Source: DATGIQ01 sp035295665 (GTDB taxonomy: Bacteria > Planctomycetota > Planctomycetia > Gemmatales > Gemmataceae). From it: 17,241 nt of DNA. The notes beneath the pieces were generated by a model, which saw only the letters and a list, made by a program, of their open reading frames with translations, was not told where the DNA came from and made no database searches. The stretch covers positions 1 through 17,241 of the forward strand of contig DATGIQ010000440.1 of assembly GCA_035295665.1 (NCBI GenBank), read 5' to 3'. Position 1 is the stretch's first letter. The number at the start of each line of letters is the position of its first letter. Positions 6,525-14,300 of the stretch are shown in pieces. Made by a program: the position numbers and the translations under genes.

Positions 6525-6743
6525 ATGAGCGGCCTCCTCATCACGTGTGATAGTTGCCGACGGAGTTGGCAGCTCGGCACGCCTGATTCCATGTACATTC
6601 AGCTGGAACTCGCGTCCCAGCCCTACCCCTCCTGTGGCGCGTACACGCTGGGTTGCCATTCTGCCTTGGACGGATCTCACCCGGCACCGAGTTCTCGGAA
6701 GAGCCGATGGGCGAACACGGTCCGCCCGGGCCAAGAACCGTGA
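6525..6743 (+). CDS. Small zinc-ribbon-like protein (72 aa)
   Basis: The N-terminal 45 residues contain C8-x2-C11 (TCDSCRRSW) and C37-x6-C44 (PSCGAYTLGC), a plausible four-cysteine zinc site. The segment YPSCG looks like a CPxCG knuckle whose first cysteine is Y34. The C-terminal 27 residues are low-complexity. AGAGGA lies 5 nt before the ATG. The gene follows the DUF498 gene by 77 bp and ends 5 bp before the convergent gene at 6749. No function can be assigned. The competing minus-strand frame over 5829-6752 is not credible because it covers the clear DUF498 gene. Confidence 0.55.
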   Translation: MSGLLITCDSCRRSWQLGTPDSMYIQLELASQPYPSCGAYTLGCHSALDGSHPAPSSRKSRWANTVRPGQEP

Positions 6744-6748
6744 TGGGA

Positions 6749-7237
6749 TCAAACTTCCGACTGCCCGGTCTGCCAGCCACCCTCATTGGTGAAACGAATA
6801 CACGTCTCCGGATCAGCCGGGCCGCCAAGGGCACGCACCAGGTCGGCCGGGGTCGTTTCCTGCGGCTTGGGCGGCAATTGATAGTGGCAGCCGAAACGGG
6901 CGAAGTGGACCGAGCGCGCGGCGGCGATTGCAAACGCGGACACGGCTGTCCGCCGAAGCTCCGTGCAAAGTTGATTGTAGAACAGCAGACTCGCTTTCCC
7001 CCGCGGCGCCAGCGCGATCGGCCGGGAAGGCGGCCCGTGCTCGATTTCCTGCGTCAAGAGCCAACACTGCCGGTGAGGAAAGTATTCCACCGTGTACAGC
7101 CGGGCCGGATCTATGCCTTTGTCGCGGAGCAACCGCCAGAGATAACGGCCCTGCTCCTCCTTGGACCAGAAAGACGGAATCTCCGACAGCTCTCGTTTCT
7201 CCAGTCGAGCCAGACGCCGGGACAGTTCATTCGGCAT
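6749..7237 (-). CDS. Uncharacterised 162-aa protein
   Basis: I do not recognise the family. The protein opens with a basic helix (LSRRLARLEKRELSE, 5-19), then a tryptophan-rich segment (W24, W34). A central stretch resembles alternating strands (YTVEYFPHRQCWLLTQEIEHG), followed by an alanine-rich helix and a glycine/proline C-terminus. Composition is balanced and third positions are GC-rich, as expected for a real gene here. There is no signal peptide or membrane segment. No Shine-Dalgarno site is visible before the ATG at 7237, so the start is uncertain. The opposite-strand frame (6653-7312) is arginine/proline-rich and looks like a shadow. Confidence 0.55.
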   Translation of the reverse strand: MPNELSRRLARLEKRELSEIPSFWSKEEQGRYLWRLLRDKGIDPARLYTVEYFPHRQCWLLTQEIEHGPPSRPIALAPRGKASLLFYNQLCTELRRTAVSAFAIAAARSVHFARFGCHYQLPPKPQETTPADLVRALGGPADPETCIRFTNEGGWQTGQSEV

Positions 7238-7286
7238 ACTATTATCGTGATCGGCCGCGCCCCGTTAAGCAATGCCAATTCACCCG

Positions 7287-8468
7287 CTAGCGCGGGATCG
7301 GGATCATCTTGACGCACACCGGCACCGGCACTTCCACGACCGTCCCAGTCGGCCGAAGCTCGCCCGTATGGGCGTCGATGCGGAAGACCACAATGCTGTC
7401 CGCATCCTGGTTCGCGACCAAAAGATAAGTCCCTGTCGGGTCGATCCCGAAGTTGCGCGGCGTCTTGATTCGCTCGGATTGGTTCGCCACGTAGCGCAAA
7501 GAGCCGGTTTGCGGGTCGATTGCGAAGACGGCGATGCTGTTGTGGCCGCGGTTCGAGCCGTAGAGGAACTTGCCCGAGGGATGCACCTGCACTTCGGCTG
7601 TCGTGTTGCTCCCTTTGAAGCCCGCCGGAAGCGTGGACACCGTTTGGAAAGGGTCCAGGCGGCCGCGCTCTCCGTCGTAGCGGAAAGCAGTCACCGTGGA
7701 ATTGAGCTCGTTAATGACGTAGGCCGTGGTGCCGTTGGGATGGAACGCAAAGTGTCGCGGGCCCGCTCCCGGAGCAACCGACACCGCGGGCGGATCGTTC
7801 GGGGCCAGCGTGCCCTTGGCCGAGTCGTAGCGGTAGAGGAAGACTTTGTCCAAGCCGAGATCGGCAACCACGGCGAAGCGGTTGGCGGCATCGAGATTGA
7901 TGGAGTGAGCGTGCGGTCCCTCCTGCCGCTTGGGATTGGGGCCGGTGCCGTGGTGTTGCACGAAGGCGGTGGCTTTGCCGAGCCGGCCGTCGGCCCCGAC
8001 CGGCACGACCGAAACGCTGCCGCCGCCGTAATTGGCCACCAAGACATGTTTCCCCGCGCGATCCACCACGAGATGGCAGGGACCCGCTCCGCCCGAGGGC
8101 TGTTGATTCAGCACGCTCAGGTCTCCGCTCTTGGGATCGATCGCGAAGGCCCCGACTCCGCCGGTCTTTTTGCCATCGAAGTCTGTGACCTCGCTGACGG
8201 CGTACAAGAAGTGACGTTCCGGATCGATCGCCAGAAATGACGGGTTCGTCGTCTCGGCCGCGAGCACGCGCGAGGTCAGCTTGCCAGAGCTCAGGTCCAG
8301 TTCGAAGCGATAGATCCCCTGGCTGCCGCGTTGAGTGTACGTACCGACGTAGACCCACAGTCGCTCCGATTTCGGTTCCTTCGTCACCTGGGCAAAAGCC
8401 GGGGCTGCCAAGGGCAGGAGCAATGCCAATGAAATCCAGTCCATGCCACGACCGGTGGAAAACGCCAT
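7287..8468 (-). CDS. Exported lactonase, YbhE/6-phosphogluconolactonase-type beta-propeller (393 aa)
   Basis: The protein has a signal peptide (hydrophobic core 11-25, cleavage near AFA|Q27) and then a seven-bladed propeller of the lactonase family: YVGTYT (40-45), NPSFLAIDP, GPCHLVVD, ANYGGGSVSV (145-154), EGPHAHS (183-189), GPRHFAFHP (236-244), VQVHPSGKFLYGSNRGHNS and ANQDADSIVVF (352-362). These are recurrent blade motifs of that family. Family members hydrolyse 6-phosphogluconolactone or other sugar lactones. Export makes a phosphorylated cytoplasmic substrate unlikely, so an external or periplasmic sugar lactone is a better guess (inference). The start is set by GGAGGT (8480-8475), 6 nt from the ATG. 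It is divergent from the sulfatase-lyase gene 218 bp away. Confidence 0.9.
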   Translation of the reverse strand: MAFSTGRGMDWISLALLLPLAAPAFAQVTKEPKSERLWVYVGTYTQRGSQGIYRFELDLSSGKLTSRVLAAETTNPSFLAIDPERHFLYAVSEVTDFDGKKTGGVGAFAIDPKSGDLSVLNQQPSGGAGPCHLVVDRAGKHVLVANYGGGSVSVVPVGADGRLGKATAFVQHHGTGPNPKRQEGPHAHSINLDAANRFAVVADLGLDKVFLYRYDSAKGTLAPNDPPAVSVAPGAGPRHFAFHPNGTTAYVINELNSTVTAFRYDGERGRLDPFQTVSTLPAGFKGSNTTAEVQVHPSGKFLYGSNRGHNSIAVFAIDPQTGSLRYVANQSERIKTPRNFGIDPTGTYLLVANQDADSIVVFRIDAHTGELRPTGTVVEVPVPVCVKMIPIPR

Positions 8469-8686
8469 GATCTCACCTCCTCCGTCCGTCTATCGGAACG
8501 TGCACACGGTTTGCAGACGCCTGTTGCCATTGTGCGAAGCGAGCGCGGTCAAGGCCAGCACATTCTCGATTTCCTCCGCCCGCATCCGCGTGTTGCGTTG
8601 CATGGACGAATGGGCCGTGCACCATACGTTAACCCCGTAGCTGGGTCCGACGTCCCTGCCTATCCGTCCGAAGTGAGGAAGCTGCC
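8469..8686. other. Divergent intergenic region (lactonase / sulfatase-lyase)
   Basis: The 218 bp hold both ribosome binding sites (GGAGGT at 8480-8475 minus; GAGGA at 8675-8679 plus). I see no strong promoter, hairpin or operator. The arrangement allows coordinated expression of the two exported carbohydrate-active enzymes. Confidence 0.5.
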
Positions 8687-11335
8687 ATGCGATTCTGCCT
8701 CTGCTTGTCCATCATGGTCGGTTGCCTGGCATGGCCCCCCGCGGTCACGGCTGTCGATCCCGAGGTTGGCCGGCCAAATTTCTTGTGGCTCATCGCGGAG
8801 GATTTGGGCCCGCACTTGGGCTGCTGCGGCACCAAGGAAGTCTGGACGCCGAACCTGGATCAGCTCGCCGCCCAGGGAGTGCGGTACACGCACTGCTTCA
8901 CCACCGCCCCGGTCTGCTCGCCCAGCCGGTCGGCGTTCATGACCGGCATGTACCAGACCACCATCGGCGCCCACCACCACCGATCGCACCGTGACGATGG
9001 TTACCGGCTCCCGGACGGGGTCCGTGTCGCCACGGATTGGATGCGCGCCGCCGGTTACTTCACGGCCAACGTGCGCACCTTTCCGAAGGAGGTCGGTTTC
9101 ACCGGCACGGGCAAAACGGATTGGAACTTCACTTACGTGGGCAAGCCCTTTGACTCGGACCGCTGGGAAGATCTGAAGACGCACCAGCCATTCTTTGCCC
9201 AGATCAATTTCAAAGAGACGCATCGGCCGTTCGTGTCGCCCCGCCGTGCCGACCCGGCCAAGGTGGAGATTCCGCCGTATTACCCCGACCATCCGGTGAC
9301 GCGCACCGACTGGGCCAAGTACCTGGACGCGGCCACGGAGCTGGACGGGAAAGTGGGCAAGATCTTGCACCAGCTGGAAACGGATGGCCTGGCCGAGAAC
9401 ACGGTCATCCTCTTCTTCGGCGACCACGGGCAAGCCCACGTCCGCGGCAAACAGTTCTGTTATGACAGCGGCCTGAACACACCGCTCATCATCCGCTGGC
9501 CCAAGAAGTTTGCCACGCCGAAACAATTCCATGCCAGCAGCGTTGACGCCCGGCTCATCGCGGCCATCGACTTTCTGCCGACGATGCTGGCCAGCACCGG
9601 CGTGCCCAAACCCGCCAAAATGCAGGGCGAAGTCTTCCTCGGCGATCACGCGGCTCCGCCGCGGCAATTTGTCTTCGGTGCCCGTGACCGGTGCGATGAA
9701 ACGGTGGCCCGATTCCGAACGGTGCGCGATGCCCGCTACCGATACATCCGCAATTTCATGCCCGAACGGCCGTTCCTGCAACCGAATGCCTACAAGGAAC
9801 GCTCCTATCCCGTGTGGAATCTGCTGAAGGAACTGGGCGCCCAGGGCAAGCTGACACCGGCACAGGCCTTCCTGACCGCACCGCACATGCCGCCGGAAGA
9901 ACTCTACGATCTGGAAAGCGACCCCTTCGAGATCCACAATCTGGCGGCTTCGCCCAACCCGGAACATCAGGCAGTATTGCAACGGCTGCGGGACGTCTTG
10001 GCAAAATGGATCGAGGACAGCAACGACCAGGGCCGCATTCCCGAACCGCCCGACGTGGCTGCCGCCAAAGGCGCGACCCGGCCTGGCACCGATCCAAACG
10101 CCGCCGCAATCGTCCGCACGCAAGCCGAGCCGTCCCCGCGCGCGGCACCGCAGGCCGAGCAGAAGCCTCCAGCGGCCACCGAGCCACCGACCGAATGGAT
10201 CGAACCGTTAACAGGGCACCGCGTGATCCGGCTCTCGCGCGAACCGGGGACATCGAGCTTCTACTTCCATCAGAATGCCTTCACCGCCGCCGGCGACAAA
10301 ATCGTTGTTTCGACCCGACAAGGGCTGGCCACGATCGACTTACAAACCCGGCAGACGGACTTGCTCGCAGTGACGCGCGCCGGCCAGGTTATCGTTGGTA
10401 AAAAGACCCGCCAGGTGTTCTATACCCGTGATGGCTCGGTCTTCGCAACCCACTTGGACTCTCACGCCACGCGGGAGATCGCGAAGCTGCCGCCGGAAAT
10501 TCGCGGCGGATCCGGGCTAGCCGTCAACGCGGATGAAACCCTGCTGGCGGGCAGCTATGTCGAAGGCGGACAAAGAGGTCCCGGCAGAGGCGCAAGTCTG
10601 GAGGCCCGTTGGGCCGCCCGCATGCCCATGCGGTTGTATACGGTCGACATCAAGACCGGTGCGATCAAGACATTCCATCCCAGCACCGATTGGCTCAACC
10701 ATGTCCAATTTTCGCCGACGGACCCGACATTGCTGATGTTCTGCCATGAAGGTCCGTGGCACAAAGTCGATCGCATCTGGACGATCCGGACCGACGGCAC
10801 CGGCCTGAAGAAGATCCACACCCGCACCATGGAGATGGAGATCGCCGGCCATGAGTTCTTCAGCCCGGATGGCAAGATCATCTGGTATGATCTGCAAACC
10901 CCCAAAGGCAAGGAATTCTGGTTGGCGGGACACGTGCTGGCAACCGGCGAAACGATTCGCTACCGCCTGAAGCGGGAGGAATGGTCGGTGCACTTCAACG
11001 CCGCGCCCAATGGTCAGCGTTTCGCCGGCGACGGCGGAGGTCCGCGCAGCGTGGCCGCGCCGGGAAACGGCCAGTGGATCTATCTATTCACGCCGAAGGA
11101 CGGCACGCTTCAAGCGGAAAAGCTCGTGGACCTGGCCAAGCACGATTATCGACTGGAGCCAAACGTGTCGTTCACCCCTGATGGGAAGTGGATCGTGTTC
11201 CGTTCAAACATGCACGGGCCGACCCATGTGTATGCCGTCGAAGTGAGCAAAACGCCGCTCCGCAAGCCGGGCCAGCAGGGTGCGGCTCCCGGAGCGGCGT
11301 CTGCGGCTCCGGCACCGGTCAGGGACCAACCGTGA
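8687..11335 (+). CDS. Exported sulfatase fused to an oligogalacturonate-lyase-like (PL22) propeller (882 aa)
   Basis: A signal peptide (1-22) is followed by a type I sulfatase domain (about 28-445): metal-site AEDLG (37-41, E38 where ADD is more usual), the formylglycine motif CSPSR (77-81, C77 the modified residue), FFGDHG (243-248) and the LYDLESDPFEIHNLA tail typical of sulfatases. A Pro/Ala-rich linker (about 450-500) leads to a second domain (503-855) resembling oligogalacturonate lyases: TGHRVIRLSREPG (509-521), HVQFSPTDPTLLMFCHEG (672-689), GHEFFSPDG (721-729) and NVSFTPDGKWIVFRS (826-840). The fusion could desulfate and cleave or bind a sulfated uronate polysaccharide (inference). GAGGA ends 7 nt before the ATG. 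The C-terminus is Ala/Pro-rich. Its stop overlaps the end of the convergent giant gene by 17 bp. Confidence 0.9.
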   Translation: MRFCLCLSIMVGCLAWPPAVTAVDPEVGRPNFLWLIAEDLGPHLGCCGTKEVWTPNLDQLAAQGVRYTHCFTTAPVCSPSRSAFMTGMYQTTIGAHHHRSHRDDGYRLPDGVRVATDWMRAAGYFTANVRTFPKEVGFTGTGKTDWNFTYVGKPFDSDRWEDLKTHQPFFAQINFKETHRPFVSPRRADPAKVEIPPYYPDHPVTRTDWAKYLDAATELDGKVGKILHQLETDGLAENTVILFFGDHGQAHVRGKQFCYDSGLNTPLIIRWPKKFATPKQFHASSVDARLIAAIDFLPTMLASTGVPKPAKMQGEVFLGDHAAPPRQFVFGARDRCDETVARFRTVRDARYRYIRNFMPERPFLQPNAYKERSYPVWNLLKELGAQGKLTPAQAFLTAPHMPPEELYDLESDPFEIHNLAASPNPEHQAVLQRLRDVLAKWIEDSNDQGRIPEPPDVAAAKGATRPGTDPNAAAIVRTQAEPSPRAAPQAEQKPPAATEPPTEWIEPLTGHRVIRLSREPGTSSFYFHQNAFTAAGDKIVVSTRQGLATIDLQTRQTDLLAVTRAGQVIVGKKTRQVFYTRDGSVFATHLDSHATREIAKLPPEIRGGSGLAVNADETLLAGSYVEGGQRGPGRGASLEARWAARMPMRLYTVDIKTGAIKTFHPSTDWLNHVQFSPTDPTLLMFCHEGPWHKVDRIWTIRTDGTGLKKIHTRTMEMEIAGHEFFSPDGKIIWYDLQTPKGKEFWLAGHVLATGETIRYRLKREEWSVHFNAAPNGQRFAGDGGGPRSVAAPGNGQWIYLFTPKDGTLQAEKLVDLAKHDYRLEPNVSFTPDGKWIVFRSNMHGPTHVYAVEVSKTPLRKPGQQGAAPGAASAAPAPVRDQP

Positions 11336-14300
11336 TCGTCTCAGATTTGGGATCGAAGCCGAAGATGAAGTCCTTCCCGTCGCTGAAGATCAGCGCCAAT
11401 TCGCTCTTGCCGATCAAGGTATTGCCGCCGCCGTTGCCGTGAACCGTCGAGGCATCGAGCTTCGGCACGCCGTTACCGGCCAACAGGTTCGTCACCCGAG
11501 TAGCATAGCTGGTGGGTCCACTCCAGTAAGCGGCAATCTTGAGCCAAGAGAGCAGGCCCGCCTCGGTATCGTAATTGGTGCTGCCGGCAATCAACAGATC
11601 CTCCTGGTCGCCACCGTAGAGGACCGCGTGGCTGGTGCCGGCCACAAGGATATTTCGCCGGCCGGTGCTGCCCCTGAGGATGCCGTTGCCGGCGCCGATG
11701 AGCAGATTGAAGGTGCCTGGCGATCCGCCATTGCCGCCGGTCACATTCTGGATACCGCTGACTCCGCCGGCAATCTCGGTGGCTGTGCCGGTCTGCAAAT
11801 CGACGACAACGTTATTGGCGAAGGCGCTATAATCCAGGGTGCTGGTGCCGCCGCCATGGAGAGCACCGGTAAGGTGTCCACCGGTTTGGATTTGAAAATC
11901 GTTGGTCTGCGAGCCGCCCGTCAGGTTCTGAACGCCCGTGAAGCTCACTGCCGTGTCGAGTGTGCCGCCATTGGGGCTCGTGATCTTCCACACATTCGGC
12001 TGATTCGGGCCGACGAGCTGGTTGTCGCCGGTGCCGCCATCCAAGTTGACATGGTTGCTCGCTGGAAGACTGGTTACTTGGAACAGATCCTTCCCCTCGG
12101 CCCCGTGGATCTCCAGCGTATCGATGCCGCTGAAGCTAACCGCGATGGGTCCGCCGGCCGTCACGAGCATGGTCGAGAGCGAGTAGTTCCTGGCCCCATT
12201 AAACCCATCATCCAGGATCTTCAACGTATCGGGTCCGGACCCACCCTGGACGCTCACGGGGCTGTGGATGCCGTTGAGGCTATGATTGGCATCCCCCACA
12301 CGGATCACGTCGCCGGCGTTGCCCAAATCGACGGTCGTCAGGAGAAGCCCGGCATCGGTTCCCCGCACGTCGATCATGTTGGGGTTCGATTGGGCGGCCG
12401 ACAGTACGACGGTCCCAAGATGATCATAGCTGATCAGGGCTGCACCGCTCCGACTCAGTCCCCCCGCATCCAGCAGGTACACCTCGGCCGAAGCGGCACC
12501 GGTATCGATCACCTTCAGTGCTTCCTGGGCTCCGAGCTGGCCGTGGATCGTGAGCGGGCCGCGCAGATGGTCCAGCGTGTTGCTGGCGTCGCTGATCGCG
12601 ATATCGTGAGGGGCGGTGCTGAGGTCGAGGGTCGTCGCGGTCTGTGCATGGGTTCCGAGCACCAGAACATGGTTGGAGCCATTGGCGCTGACTGCCGTGT
12701 GCAGCGTCAGAGCCGCGAGGTTGGTGTAATTGATCGGCTGGAAATGGCTCCCCGCCACCGCGCCTTCACTGACTTCGTAGGTAACCGGGCTGGGCTGGGG
12801 ACCGCCGTCGTTCAGGACGAGCTGGTTCATGCCACTTTGGCCATTGACAGTCAGCGGTCGATCAAGAACCAGCGTGTTGGCCACATCGCCGACCGTGATG
12901 AGATCATTGCCAGCGCCGGCGTTGATCAGGGTCGCGGCATCGCCGATGGCGTTCACGTCGATCGTGTTACCCTGGCCACCTGCGTTTAGAATCATCGTGC
13001 CCACGTTGCGGTAAACGAAGTCCTTGTTGCCCCGCGTCAAGAAGTTGCCGACGAGTTGCGAGAAACCGATGAGGTAGTGCTCCGGCCCACCGGCCTTGCG
13101 ATCATCAAAGGCCACCACGGCTTTGCTATCCCCGCCGTCTACGAGGACGTCCCCGCCAATACTGTCCAGCGTTTGGTTGAAATCGCCGATGTTGATATGG
13201 TCCCCGCCGCCGCTGTGGATAGTGATTGGAACGCCATCGGGTGTGCTCTGCACCCAGACAATGTCGGCGGCCATTCCCGTCTTGACGATGATGCCTCCGG
13301 CAAAGCTCCCGTTAGCAGGGGTATCGTAATTGATGTGGTACGCCAGGCTCACCGGCAGCATTGTGACCGGGTCGAATGAGTGCAGCGGACCGCCGCTGAT
13401 TTGGCCGTCGGTAAGGATGACGCGATCCGCCTCCGTGGAGCTGCTCTCACTGACGGTCAACGCATCCTTGCCCGGCCCGGCGTGTACGTCCAGCGTGCCG
13501 AACAGGCCGAAGGGCGGACGGGGCGGCTGTTGCGGTGGCGGCGGCTCGAGCAATACGCCGGTGTTGGCCGGGGCATCGGAGGACACATTAAACGTGTCGT
13601 TTCCCGCATCGGCGTAGAGCACCGTGTGCCCGGTGTTGGACTGAACGTTGATCGTGTTGTTGGACCCCTTGGCGAAGACATTGAGGGTGTCCTCGTGGTT
13701 GGTAATGGCCACGTGGACCTGGTAGTTCGGATGGGTCTGGACAAACATGATCCCGCCCATGGGACCTGGGCTCCCTACGGACTGTTTAAAGAACGCGGCC
13801 TCGGTCTTGACGAGGATGTTGTGGGAGTTGGGGCTCCCCTGGACGTTGACCACATCCGCGCTGCCGTCGGGATTGGAAGCTTCGCCATCGTTGACGCCGA
13901 CGGTTTGAACTGGGGTGGTTTCCAGATCGTTGACCGTGATGGTATCCGCGCCGTCGCCCCCATCCATGCTCACCTTTTCCAGGGATCCTTGCCAGGTGAT
14001 CAGGTTGGCGTTGGCCTGGACCATGACGCTGGTGGCTTTGTACGGGCTCAGCGCAAAATCATCGGTTCGCTGATCGCCAACCACTTCCAGGGCATTGTGG
14101 GACAGAAGATCGGCTGTACTCACGGTCAGGTCGCCGTCGCCATCCTGCCAATGGACGACGTTGGGGGTGCCAAGCGGTGGCGGAGTCCCGCCACCGAAGA
14201 TAGAAACCATGTCGTGGCCCCGGCCGGCGATGAAGACGTTCGTGCCTCCGTCCCCTTCCAGATAATCATCCTGTTCACCAGCGATGACCTGGTTTTGGCC

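Noticed and set aside
5829..6752. 307-aa minus-strand open frame
   Set aside because: It covers the unmistakable DUF498 gene and overlaps the 3' end of the hydrolase; its composition is rich in Arg, Ser and Pro.
8660..10123. 487-aa minus-strand open frame opposite the sulfatase
   Set aside because: It is the mirror frame of a gene with intact sulfatase motifs and signal peptide, and has no family features of its own.
11280..12989. 569-aa plus-strand open frame opposite the giant gene
   Set aside because: It is antisense to the clearly coding giant protein. Its sequence is Ala/Gly/Arg-rich without recognisable domains, as expected for a shadow frame in GC-rich DNA. The same applies to the 476-aa frame at 13380-14810.
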